Translations under genes and position numbers: made by a program
Assembly: GCA_017161305.1 (NCBI GenBank)
Contig: CP031518.1
Coordinates: 372,001-436,000, forward strand
DNA length: 64,000 nt
Origin: Treponema ruminis
GTDB lineage: Bacteria; Spirochaetota; Spirochaetia; Treponematales; Treponemataceae
Direction of reading: 5' to 3'
The notes under the pieces: model-generated
Told to the model about the DNA's origin: nothing
What the model saw: the letters and a program-made list of their open reading frames with translations, nothing else
Database searches by the model: none
In this document: piece by piece, positions 25,946-35,800 of the stretch
Layout of the letters: every line of letters starts with the position of its first letter
How positions within the stretch are numbered: position 1 is the first letter of the stretch

Positions 25946-27688
25946 TTAGCCTTCCATTTTAGCCAGTTTGTGCTCAAGTTCGACGATTCGCGAGTGGATG
26001 TAATGGTCTACCGCGAATTTTTCGAGCATTCCAAGCGTTTCGTTTTCTTCATTTGTCACGCAGATTGCCTCTGTGTCGTAGTCAGTGAAGAGCTGGTATG
26101 CTTCTGGAAGCGGCGTGTCGATGCGGCAGGTGACTTTCGGCTTTTCCATTAAATCCATTGCGAGTAAAGTTTCTCCCATTTCGCCGATTTGCATGGCTTC
26201 CTTAAGATGGTCGATTGAAATTTGGCCGACGAGTTTTCCCTTGTGCTCTCCCTCACTTCCGCGTACTTCGTAGTTTGTGTTTTCGTGGTGGGTAAAGCTT
26301 TTGATGATATTGCCGACTGTGTCCGTGTCCCCCACGATTGTGTAGGATTCCGGGCGGCAGATGATGTGGCCTTTGATTGCGATGTCACTGACTTTTGCGT
26401 TTTTCATCAAATCTTCGGCGGTTACGTTGAGTCCCACTTCACCAGCCTTTGTTACTCCGTATTTTACGCAGATCGGGCCGAGAATTTGCACGATGAATGT
26501 TGTCGCCGTGATGATGAGCATGATTTGCGGACCGACTGAATCCGGGAAGTCGTTACCGGCTGCAATTGAAAGACCAATTGCAACTCCAGCCTGGCTCAAA
26601 AGACAGTATGGAAGATATTTGCGTACGCTTTCCGGGGCACCTGTAAGTCTTGCTCCGAGACGGCTTCCGATTGTCTTTCCAATAGTTCTTCCTGAAACAT
26701 AAAGAATTGCGATGATTGCGATGAATGGTGTTACAATCCAGATGTTGAGTTTTGCGCCGACTGTTACGAAGAAAAGAACGTAGATTGGCGGCGTGAACTT
26801 TTCGACCAGCTTGAACATGGCGTTTGTTTTTTTGGCGGCAAAGTTGGTCATGAAAAAGCCGATGAACATTGCAGAAAGGATGTTGTCCAAGCCGAGCGCG
26901 TTACAGACTCCCGTGCAGAGGAAGAGGGTTCCGAGGGAGAAGCCCAGAACGCGGCCGTCGTTGTTCATGATGTTTTTGAGAATCTGATTTAAGATGAAGC
27001 CGAATGCAAGTCCGAGTGCGACCGAACCAAAAATGTCGTAGGCGATTGCTCCCAGCTGTGAAAGGAATGAAACTGTGTGTCCGCCGAGAAGGGGAGCTGA
27101 AATTGTGGCTGCGATTGCGTAGAGAATGAGGGCGACGGCGTCATCCATTGCGACGATTCCCAAAATTGTCGTGGTGAGCGGGCCTTTCGTGCGGTATTCC
27201 TTGAGGACGTCGGTTGTTGCGGCAGGAGCTGTTGCGGCACAGATTGCGCCGAGCAAAAGTCCGAAAGAAAGCGACTGTGCAAGAGATTTTGTGAAAAGAT
27301 AGGTCACAGTGCCTGTCAGAATTCCGACGACGAAAAATGGTGTGATAGACTCGCCGATGAGGATTCCGATGAACTGTTTTCCGTATTTTTTGATGACTTC
27401 GATTTTAAGTTCTGCACCGACCAGAAAGCCGATCAGTGTGAGGGAAGCGGTTGAAATCGGGTTGAGGGCTGCGACTGTGTTTTTGCCAAGAATTGCAAAT
27501 CCCGACACGCCGATGATGATTCCGATTACGATATAGCCGACGACCTGGGGAATCTTTAATTTCTGGAAGATTCGGCCACCAAAAGAGCCGAAGAACATCA
27601 TGATTCCGACCAAAAGCATGAGCTCAGAGCCGTTCAGCGAAAGAAAATGACAAGCTGACGGCAAAAGTGATGACAAAGGGTTTTCCAT
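25946..27688 (-). CDS. CPA2-type cation/proton antiporter
   Basis: The protein has 580 residues. Residues about 15-410 contain some twelve hydrophobic helices of the Na+/H+ exchanger (Kef/CPA2) type, with glycine-rich helices and IVAMDDAVALILYA near 180, which carries the paired aspartates used for ion exchange. The C-terminal 170 residues are soluble, with a TrkA-C/CBS-like mixed pattern, and probably regulate the channel. It would move Na+ or K+ against protons. A TATACT box lies nine bases before the ATG. It ends four bases from the end of the convergent receptor pseudogene. Confidence 0.8.
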   Translation of the reverse strand: MENPLSSLLPSACHFLSLNGSELMLLVGIMMFFGSFGGRIFQKLKIPQVVGYIVIGIIIGVSGFAILGKNTVAALNPISTASLTLIGFLVGAELKIEVIKKYGKQFIGILIGESITPFFVVGILTGTVTYLFTKSLAQSLSFGLLLGAICAATAPAATTDVLKEYRTKGPLTTTILGIVAMDDAVALILYAIAATISAPLLGGHTVSFLSQLGAIAYDIFGSVALGLAFGFILNQILKNIMNNDGRVLGFSLGTLFLCTGVCNALGLDNILSAMFIGFFMTNFAAKKTNAMFKLVEKFTPPIYVLFFVTVGAKLNIWIVTPFIAIIAILYVSGRTIGKTIGSRLGARLTGAPESVRKYLPYCLLSQAGVAIGLSIAAGNDFPDSVGPQIMLIITATTFIVQILGPICVKYGVTKAGEVGLNVTAEDLMKNAKVSDIAIKGHIICRPESYTIVGDTDTVGNIIKSFTHHENTNYEVRGSEGEHKGKLVGQISIDHLKEAMQIGEMGETLLAMDLMEKPKVTCRIDTPLPEAYQLFTDYDTEAICVTNEENETLGMLEKFAVDHYIHSRIVELEHKLAKMEG

Positions 27689-27730
27689 AGGGCTAAAAGT
27701 ATACTACTTTGTGAGAACTTGTGGGAGTAG

Positions 27731-30088
27731 CTAATACATTATCTCGCGTACAGTTTCGCCCGGCAGCTTTTCATTGTAGAGGTAGGCGTACATTGCGGCG
27801 GCGGAAATTACTTTTCTTCCGTACTCGCGCGTTTCGGTGAAGGGCAGGGACTCCAAAAAGAGGTCCACGCAGATTCCGACCGGTTTGTTTGCTGGACGGC
27901 CTGTTGTCGCCCAGTCGTTTCGGAAAGATTTTCCCCAGTTGCGCACGTTTGTCAGGCCAGCGTTGTAGGCGTAGAGGGCAAGAAGTACGTTGTTGTCGTC
28001 GGTTCGGGAAATCAGGCTGGCAAGGTAATGGGCTCCCATGCGGACGTTTGTTTCCGGATCGAAGATGTCGTATTTTTCGCCGAGTTTGAGTTTTTTTGCC
28101 TCGTCATCGGCTGTGGCTTCCATGAGCTGGGTGAGACCGTTTGCTCCCGCCTTGCTGGTTACACTTGGGTCAAAGAAACTTTCGCTTCGGACCAGGGCAT
28201 ACATGAGGTAGTCCGGGAGACCGAATTCATGGCATGAATTGTCGATGATTTCCTTGAAAAAGCGGGGGAAAGCCAGTTCCAAAAGCTCTTTGGGGATTTT
28301 CCCGGTGGAACTTTCCAGGCAGCGGTTTGCGATTCTGAGGCTCTGGACGTTGTAAAGATTGTCCTTGCTGCGCTCAGCACACTGACTTAAAACCTTGCTG
28401 ATTGCGATTGAGTCTTCTATCGAAATGTTTTTGCGGTTGGCAACCCATTCCGAGTAAAGCCTTTGCGGGAATCCGAATTCTGCGTAGCCCTGCAGGAGAA
28501 TTCCTTCTCCCTCGTCTGCGTTTTCCTTTGCCGCTTCATTCTGATTCAAAATATAGGACTCGACCAGTTCCGGGGCTGTCACGTTCAGGCGTTCCAGAGC
28601 ACACACTTTATAATAGAAGGAAGATGGCGAATTCAGCACTTTCGTAAAGGCTTCGACTGCCTGCCGGGTTTTGAGTCCTTCTTCGCCTCGGGCCAAGCCT
28701 TCTTCGAGCAGGCGGCCTGAAATGTAGGCATATTTTCCCTGGGTCAGCGGAGAAAAATTTGAGTCAGTCTGCTTCCAGACCCTGAAAAAATCCTGCCAGC
28801 GGTGGCTTGAAAGGAGCAGAATCGAAAGTGACTCAAAAAAGTCGTCGAAGTATTCTGAATCGTGGATTCGTGAGCCGTATTCCGCCAGCGTTGAAATGAT
28901 GTCGTCGGTTGAAGTGCGGAGCTGGAAATTCAAGAGATACCAGAGGCAGTTGTCGAACTGAAGCTCGTCTTTTGTTGATTCAAGGGCGCTGCGGAATCGT
29001 GAGACTGTCTGATGAGGATAGCGGCCGGCCTTGTCGTAGAGGCGGGCTGCATAAAAATGAGCGAAATATGCTTTTTCCGGGGAAAGATTTTTTGCCAGAC
29101 GGTCGAATTTTCTTGCCGAGGCAAAATAATCGTTTGTTCCGTAGAGTGTTGATTTTCCGATATCCGAAAGAAGCTGGGAATCAATTTCTTCGCTGCGATT
29201 TTCGTAAATTTTAAGGATTTTATCGACCTGGGGGAAGGTGAGCGAGTAGCTTCGGTGGAAAACCGCGATTCTGTAGTCGATTATCGTTTTTTCAGGATTT
29301 TCGGCTTCCTTCAGGGCTTCAAAGAGCGGCTCAAAGCCTTCTTCCGGCTCGATTGAAAGTCCGGCGTCTGGCTCAGCGTTTCCGGACTTGTCATTGCTCA
29401 GCGCGGTTTCTCCGTTGTTCAGAGCAGTCTCGGTGTCATCAGCCTTGTCCTGAGAATCTTCCGGCAGCAACTGGCTTTCAAGAAGACTTCGCTTGTTGAG
29501 GTTTTTCTGGAAATTTTCGGTTTCCTTTTGAATGTTCTGATTTTTTTCGTTGAGGCGGGCTATGTAGGCTCCGTAAGTTTCCAGGTGCTCGCTTGAAATC
29601 TGGCGTGAGACAAACCACTTGAAGAATTCTGCGTCGAAGCGGCTGTCCTTTTTTTGTGCCAGCGAGAGAAGCCTGAGTTTTATCAGCTCGTTTTTTGCCT
29701 TTTCGAGTGAGATTCCCTCGGTTCTTTTGATGATGGTTGCGAATTCGTTGTTCTGGAAAAATGTCCGGCAGGCGATGATGAGTGATGATTCGTCGTCGTA
29801 CTTGTCCGCAAGATATGTGGCGGCATCGAGCCTGTCCTTTACGCTTCCAAGAATTGTGAGGGATTCCGCACTGCGTTTTGCAATGACCTTGCTGCCTTTT
29901 TTGCGGGCGATTTTAAAAAGACGGAGTGCCTGCTCCTCGTTGCCATTGTCCGAAGCCTGAAGGGCAAGAAAATAATTTGAGTCGTGGCCGAATTTTTTTT
30001 GAGGTGAAGTTTTGGAATTTGAAGTGCCCACTCTGGCGCAGGCTGAAAAAAAGAACAATAAAATAAAAAATGGCAGGACTTTTTTCAT
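27731..30088 (-). CDS. Lipoprotein soluble lytic murein transglycosylase
   Basis: The protein has 785 residues and begins with a lipoprotein signal (FFILLFFFSAC). Residues about 30-600 are helical repeats resembling the superhelical U/L domains of Slt-type enzymes. The SLT domain is at about 610-740: ALVRSESFFDPSVTSKAGAN contains the catalytic glutamate in RSES, followed by GLTQLMEATA and LALYAYNAG. It cleaves peptidoglycan glycan strands, releasing anhydro-muropeptides, from a membrane-anchored position in the periplasm. The box TAAAAT (30096-30101) lies seven bases before the ATG, so the transcript may be leaderless; a terminator of the upstream gene separates the two. Confidence 0.85.
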   Translation of the reverse strand: MKKVLPFFILLFFFSACARVGTSNSKTSPQKKFGHDSNYFLALQASDNGNEEQALRLFKIARKKGSKVIAKRSAESLTILGSVKDRLDAATYLADKYDDESSLIIACRTFFQNNEFATIIKRTEGISLEKAKNELIKLRLLSLAQKKDSRFDAEFFKWFVSRQISSEHLETYGAYIARLNEKNQNIQKETENFQKNLNKRSLLESQLLPEDSQDKADDTETALNNGETALSNDKSGNAEPDAGLSIEPEEGFEPLFEALKEAENPEKTIIDYRIAVFHRSYSLTFPQVDKILKIYENRSEEIDSQLLSDIGKSTLYGTNDYFASARKFDRLAKNLSPEKAYFAHFYAARLYDKAGRYPHQTVSRFRSALESTKDELQFDNCLWYLLNFQLRTSTDDIISTLAEYGSRIHDSEYFDDFFESLSILLLSSHRWQDFFRVWKQTDSNFSPLTQGKYAYISGRLLEEGLARGEEGLKTRQAVEAFTKVLNSPSSFYYKVCALERLNVTAPELVESYILNQNEAAKENADEGEGILLQGYAEFGFPQRLYSEWVANRKNISIEDSIAISKVLSQCAERSKDNLYNVQSLRIANRCLESSTGKIPKELLELAFPRFFKEIIDNSCHEFGLPDYLMYALVRSESFFDPSVTSKAGANGLTQLMEATADDEAKKLKLGEKYDIFDPETNVRMGAHYLASLISRTDDNNVLLALYAYNAGLTNVRNWGKSFRNDWATTGRPANKPVGICVDLFLESLPFTETREYGRKVISAAAMYAYLYNEKLPGETVREIMY

Positions 30089-30110
30089 AAAGATGATTTT
30101 AATTTAAAAA

Positions 30111-30142
30111 AGAAGTCCCCGCAAGAATGCGGGGGATTTTTT
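30111..30142 (-). terminator. Rho-independent terminator of the LysM gene
   Basis: CCCCGCA (30117-30123) and TGCGGGG (30128-30134) form a seven-bp GC stem with an AGAA loop. On the minus strand it is followed by ACTTCTTTTTT. It lies just after the LysM gene stop and ahead of the transglycosylase gene. Confidence 0.8.
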
Positions 30143-30149
30143 GTTCTGC

Positions 30150-31805
30150 TTACTCTGCTGGAATCATGATGTCTGTTCCGGAGATAATCAAATCCGGGTT
30201 CTTGATTTTGTTGTAGTCAGCAATTTTCGGATATTTCCAAGGTGTCTTGTAGTAAGATTCAGAAATATCCCAGAGTGTGTCACCCCAGCGGATATGATAT
30301 TTAACGTCAGCAGTCTTTTTGACTTCCGGCTTTTTCTCTTCAACTGGAACTGGCTTTGGAACGACTTTTTCTGGCTCTGGAGCGATGACGATTTTGTCCT
30401 CAACAGCTTCAGGTGCTGCTTCGTTCTTTGGCTCTTCAACAACAACGTCAACGAATTTTGTCTCTTCTTTTGGTTCTTCGGCCGTAATTTCAATCGGCTC
30501 TGATTTATGGAAGAATTTGTCGAGAAGTGAAACGCCGTTTGTGTTGCGAGAAGCAAGGAGATTGTATTTTGACGGAACAACGAAAAGAAGGAGGATTGTC
30601 GCAATCACACAGATAATCGCACAGATGATGCAGATAATCATCGGAGTGTGGGTCTTTTTGCCCTCTTCTTCCTCGTCGTAGAGTGAAGCATGTTCTCCGG
30701 CAATTGTTTCCTTGTCGTAAAGGTCAGAGAAATCCATTGCTGAGCCAGTGCTTCCTGAGCTTGAAGTGTCACTTCCGAACAAATCATCGTCTGACGGTGT
30801 ATTGAATGCCGGGTCGTTCAAGTCATCGAAATCAAGGCCTGTTGCGCTTGTTTCTGTATTTGTTACCGGTGTATCAAAGTCAGGAAGGTCGAATCCTTCC
30901 GGCTCTGTTGTGTCAGTGTCTGCAAAAGTATCAGGAAGGTCAGATGAATCTGAGCCTGAACCGAAATCATCGCCAAAATCAGGAAGCTCGAAATCTTCTG
31001 TTGAGAAGTTTTCTGCTGTGTCGGCTGCGACTGTCTCGTCAGCGGCTGGCTCTTCGATTGCGGTCGTGTCTGTCTGAACTGTCTCGTCGCCTGTATTTTC
31101 AGCAACAGGATTTGCAGCAAAGTCTACTGATTCAAGGGTTGAGTCTTCAACTGGAATGTCGTCCAAATCAGAGAAATCAGGGAGTTTGCCATCGAATTTT
31201 TCCTGATTCAAACTTGACTCTGGATTTCCTGCTGCGTTCGGTTCTGTGTGGTCAAAGCTGAAAGGCATGTTGTCGAGTGAGCTTGTATCCATTTCCGGAA
31301 GGTCTTCCGGTGTGAATGTTGCGTCGTCGCTGTTTTCGATTGCAGGCTCGTCTGCTGCGATTGCGTCTGCATCGGCTGCTACTGTTTCCTCGGCTTCCGG
31401 AATTGCAAAATCATCAGCGGCTGCATCATCGTTTCCTGCGATTGCAAAGTCTGCCGGTTCTGCCCGCTCTTCTTCAGTTCTTGAAATGAGGTTTACTTCA
31501 GTTTCGCTTTTTTTGCCGGTTTCAGGGTCAACAACTTCTGCCGTGAGCTTGTTGTCTTCGTCCAGGCCCACAGAAAGATGAAGTTCCGGCTCTCCGTTCG
31601 GATGCGGATTGAGTTTTGTGACTTCAAGGGTGTCGACATATTCAGCATCTTCCATGGTACCATTTTCCGAGCGGTACAAGTCAATCTGAACTTTGGTCTG
31701 GTTGTCCTTTGCTGTGGTCAAGTCCAGCATTCTCTTTTTTGGAGTTCCTTCTTCGAGTACTGGATAAAATGTTCCGTCAGCAAGTTTGATTCCGATTGTT
31801 TTCAT
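30150..31805 (-). CDS. Acidic membrane protein with C-terminal LysM domain
   Basis: The protein has 551 residues. The first 380 are soluble, very acidic and of low complexity, rich in Asp, Glu, Ala and Thr, after a short beta-rich head (IGIKLADGTFYPVLEEGTPK). One transmembrane helix follows near 388-411 (MIICIICAIICVIATILLL). The remainder is a Pro/Lys/Glu linker and a LysM domain at about 503-551 (YHIRWGDTLWDISESYYKTP). So the protein is probably anchored in the inner membrane with a peptidoglycan-binding LysM in the periplasm and a large acidic cytoplasmic part. Spirochaetes have such proteins; the partner is unknown. The start has an AAGGGGATAG site. Confidence 0.75.
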   Translation of the reverse strand: MKTIGIKLADGTFYPVLEEGTPKKRMLDLTTAKDNQTKVQIDLYRSENGTMEDAEYVDTLEVTKLNPHPNGEPELHLSVGLDEDNKLTAEVVDPETGKKSETEVNLISRTEEERAEPADFAIAGNDDAAADDFAIPEAEETVAADADAIAADEPAIENSDDATFTPEDLPEMDTSSLDNMPFSFDHTEPNAAGNPESSLNQEKFDGKLPDFSDLDDIPVEDSTLESVDFAANPVAENTGDETVQTDTTAIEEPAADETVAADTAENFSTEDFELPDFGDDFGSGSDSSDLPDTFADTDTTEPEGFDLPDFDTPVTNTETSATGLDFDDLNDPAFNTPSDDDLFGSDTSSSGSTGSAMDFSDLYDKETIAGEHASLYDEEEEGKKTHTPMIICIICAIICVIATILLLFVVPSKYNLLASRNTNGVSLLDKFFHKSEPIEITAEEPKEETKFVDVVVEEPKNEAAPEAVEDKIVIAPEPEKVVPKPVPVEEKKPEVKKTADVKYHIRWGDTLWDISESYYKTPWKYPKIADYNKIKNPDLIISGTDIMIPAE

Positions 31806-31836
31806 ATCTATCCCCTTAAAATCGCGGTTCTAAATC

Positions 31837-32673
31837 TTAGTTAGCAGTTGCCCCATAATTATATTCGGAAATTCCAGCGAGTTCGTTTACTGTTGTTCCG
31901 AATTTTTCTGCAACATTGTAAGTTGTTGTCTTGATGATGTTTCCGTTTGAGTCGTATTTGTAGATTACGCGGACTGTAAGTTTGTTTTCTGAATTGTAAG
32001 TCTGCTCTTCTGTAATCTGGTAAGTTGCGTCAAAGCGGAATACAACTTTTTTAGTCTGTGGCTCGCTTGCTGTTGAATATGAGATTTCAGAAAGTTTTCC
32101 GGCGTCGTTGTAAGTGTAAACGGCTTTCTGCTCAAGGTTTCCGGCTGCGGCATACTGAGCGACTTCGGCAGTTCGTCCCTGGTCATCATTTTTTGTGATG
32201 ATTTTTGAGAGCAGGGCACCGTCGGCATTGTAGTAAGACTCATCAATCTGATTTCCGTTGATTTTCCAGATTGTCTTGTTGATGAGAGTGTTTGCAGCGT
32301 TGAATTCTGATTCCTCAGTTTTGTTTCCGTTTTCGTCGTAGGCTGTAGTGATTTTCCAGGTGATTTTTCCGTCGTTGTCTGTGCAGATTCGCTCTACGAG
32401 ATTGTTTCCTTCATATTTATAAGTGATTTTGTCTACGAGAGAATCCTTGCTTGTGAGTTCCGAAGCCTCTGTTTCCTGGCCTGTTACGTCAAAGACGTGA
32501 ACGAATTTAGCGCGTGGTGAGCGGTAGTAGTCTCCGAATTTTTCTGTAATCTGATATTCAATTTTTGTGTACTGACCAAAGCCACCTTCAGGTTTAAGTG
32601 AAGCTTCTGAATCAAAAGCAAAAACCTGTGCAGAAAGTGCGGCTGCTGCAAGAATCAACAATGTTTTTTTCAT
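31837..32673 (-). CDS. Secreted protein with YD/RHS-like repeats
   Basis: The protein has 278 residues and a clear signal peptide (KKTLLILAAAALSAQVFAF). The mature part is made of short repeats that pair beta strands with turns: YKYEGNNLVERICTDNDGK, YDENGNKTEESEF, WKINGNQIDESYYNADG, YNDAGKLSEISYS. These resemble YD or RHS-type repeats. It is periplasmic or exported. The stop lies 31 bases before the LysM gene start on the same strand, so the two may be co-transcribed. Ligand unknown. Confidence 0.7.
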   Translation of the reverse strand: MKKTLLILAAAALSAQVFAFDSEASLKPEGGFGQYTKIEYQITEKFGDYYRSPRAKFVHVFDVTGQETEASELTSKDSLVDKITYKYEGNNLVERICTDNDGKITWKITTAYDENGNKTEESEFNAANTLINKTIWKINGNQIDESYYNADGALLSKIITKNDDQGRTAEVAQYAAAGNLEQKAVYTYNDAGKLSEISYSTASEPQTKKVVFRFDATYQITEEQTYNSENKLTVRVIYKYDSNGNIIKTTTYNVAEKFGTTVNELAGISEYNYGATAN

Positions 32674-32800
32674 TTATTTCCCCCAAAAATATTTTTACCG
32701 ATTTATTATTTTGTTTAAATATCGGATTATTGGGTTGTCGTCTTTATACAAAAAAGAAGCATTTTTTTTTCCTTGTAAGAATCTTAATTTAGGTTTATCC

Positions 32801-32806
32801 TATAAT
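32801..32806 (+). promoter_or_regulatory. -10 box upstream of pyruvate:ferredoxin oxidoreductase
   Basis: TATAAT at 32801-32806, preceded by TTTATCC, is 42 bases before the start codon and is the best promoter match in this intergenic region. A -35 element is not convincing. A leader of about 35 bases would hold the strong GAGGAG ribosome binding site. Confidence 0.5.
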
Positions 32807-32848
32807 ATAAATTGGTATAAATTTTTTTTATTTTTAGAGGAGATCAAA

Positions 32849-35800
32849 ATGTCCAGAAAGAAAATGTCAATGGACGGAAACCAGGCTGCTGCTCATGTTG
32901 CCTACGCTTACACAGAAGTCGCTGGTATCTATCCAATCACTCCTTCATCGCCAATGGCTGACTGGGTTGATAACTGGTCTGCAAATGGTCAGAAGAACAT
33001 TTTCGGTAACAAAGTAAAGGTTATCGAAATGGAATCAGAAGCCGGTGCTGCAGGTACAGTTCACGGTTCTTTGGCATCAGGTGCGCTCACTACTACATTC
33101 ACTGCCTCACAGGGCTTGCTCTTGATGATTCCTAATATGTACAAGATTGCTGCTGAACAGCTTCCTTGTGTATTCCATGTTGCTGCACGTTGTGTTGCTA
33201 CACAGTCTTTGAACATTTTCGGTGATCATTCAGACGTTTACGCTTGTCGTCAGACAGGTGCTGCAATGTTCGCAGAATCAAACCCACAGGAAGTCATGGA
33301 TCTGGCTCCTGTAGCTCACCTTGCTGCCCTCGAAGGAAAAGTTGCATTCATCAACTTCTTCGACGGTTTCCGCACTTCACACGAAATCCAGAAAATCGAA
33401 ACCTGGGACTATGCTGACCTCAAGGAAATGGTAAACATGGACGCTGTAAAGGCATTCCGTGACCATGCCTTGAACCCGGAGCATCCTGCTATGCGCGGTT
33501 CACACGAAAACGGCGACGTATTCTTCCAGCACCGCGAGGCTTGTAACTCAACATACGACGCACTCCCGGCAATCGTTGAAAAATACATCGACAAAATCAA
33601 TGCAAAACTCGGCACAAAATACGGCCTCTTCGACTACTACGGCGCACCAGATGCTGACCGCGTAATCGTTGCAATGGGCTCAATCTGTGACGTTGCAGAA
33701 GAAGTAATCGACTACCTCACAAAGAAGGGCGAGAAAGTCGGTCTCATCAAAGTACATCTTTACCGACCATGGATGCCAAAGAAATTCCTCGAGAAATTGC
33801 CAAAAACAGCAAAGAAAGTCGCTGTTCTTGACCGCACAAAGGAACCAGGCTCACTCGGTGAACCACTCTATCTCGATGTTGCAGCAACTCTCCGCGAAGC
33901 TGGCTTGAACGACGTTGTTCTCACTGGCGGACGCTACGGCTTGGGTTCAAAAGACACACCGCCAAGCTCAGTATTCGCTGTTTACACAGAACTTGCAAAA
34001 GCAGAGCCAAAAGCCCGCTTCACAATCGGTATTACAGACGATGTTACAAATCTCTCATTGCCAGAGGTTAAACCAGCTCCAATCACTTCTGCAGAAGGAA
34101 CTGTTGAGTGTAAATTCTGGGGTATCGGTGGTGACGGTACAGTCGGTGCAAACAAAGACTCTACAAAAATCATCGGTGATCACACTGACAAATATATTCA
34201 GGCATACTTCCAGTACGATTCTAAAAAGACTGGTGGTATCACAATTTCTCACCTCCGCTTCGGTGACAAACCAATCCGCAGCCCGTACTACATCAACCAG
34301 GCTGACCTCGTTGCCTGTCACAACCAGTCTTACATCATCAAGGGCTACAAGATGGTTCAGGATGTTAAAGACGGCGGTACATTCCTCATCAACTGTCAGT
34401 GGTCTGATGAAGAACTCGACAAACACCTTCCTGCTGAGTCAAAGAAATACATCTATGACCACAAGATCAAGGTTTACACTGTAGACGCTGTTGACATCGC
34501 TACAAAAATCGGTCTTGGAAAACGAACTTCTACAGTTCTTCAGTCAGCATTCTTCAAGCTCGCAAATGTTCTTCCTGCAGAAGAAGCAATCAGCTACATG
34601 AAGGAAAAGGTTGTTGCTAAATTCTCTAAGAAGGGCCAGGACATCGTTGACATGAACTGCCAGGCTATCGATCAGGGTGCAGGTGCCCTCCACGAAGTTA
34701 AGATTCCTGATTCATGGAAGAACCCGGCTCCGGACGCAGCTAAACCAGCCCTCAAGGGTGAAAAAGCTACCGTTGATATGGTAGAAAAACTCATGAACCC
34801 AATCGCCCTCATGGACGGCGACAACCTCCCAGTTTCAGCATTCAAGGACATCGCAGACGGTCAGTTCCAGCTCGGAGCTAGCGCTTACGAGAAACGCGGT
34901 ACTGCAGTCAATGTTCCAGAGTGGGATTCAACAAAATGTATTCAGTGTAACAACTGTGCATTCGTTTGTTCACACGCAACAATCCGCCCATATCTCCTCA
35001 CAGACGCAGAAGCAGCTGAAGTCGAGAAGAACGGTGGAAAAGCAGTTGACCTCAAGCCAAAGGCTGGAAAATACAAGTTCACACTTTCTGTTTCACCGCT
35101 CGACTGTATGGGTTGTGGCGAATGTACAACAGTTTGTCCGGTTCAGGCACTCACAATGGTTCCACAGGAAAGCCGCTTGAGCGAGCAGCCAGCTTGGAAC
35201 TATCTCGTTGCAAATGTATCAAAGAAGGCAGATTCTGGATTCGGCGACAACACAGTCAAGGGAAGCCAGTTCAACCAGCCGCTTCTTGAGTTCTCAGGCT
35301 CATGCGCAGGCTGTGCAGAAACTTCTTATGCCCGCTTGATCACTCAGCTCTTCGGCGAGCACATGTACATTTCTAACGCTACAGGTTGTTCTTCAATCTG
35401 GGGTGGTCCTGCTGCTACAGCTCCTTACACAATCAACAAAGACTCAAAGAAAGGTCCGGCTTGGGCTAACTCACTCTTTGAGGACAACGCTGAGCACGGT
35501 TTGGGTATGTACTCAGGCCAGAAATATATCCGCGACAACCTCATCGAAGAAATTCAGGCAGTTGTTGACGGAGACAAAGCTACTCAGGGCTTGAAAGACG
35601 CATTCGCTAAGTTCATCGAAACAAAAGACAAGACAATCGAGAATGCTCCTGCAGCTGACGCACTCATCGCAGAACTTGAGAAAGTTCAGTGCGACTGCGT
35701 AAAACCAATCCTCGAAAAGAAAGCTTACCTCGCTAAAAAATCTGTATGGATTTTCGGTGGCGACGGATGGGCTTACGACATCGGATTCGGCGGTCTCGAC

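Noticed and set aside
30319-31581. Several long plus-strand frames opposite the LysM gene
   Set aside because: They mirror the Ser/Asp/Glu-rich codons of the real minus-strand gene, and have no ribosome binding sites.
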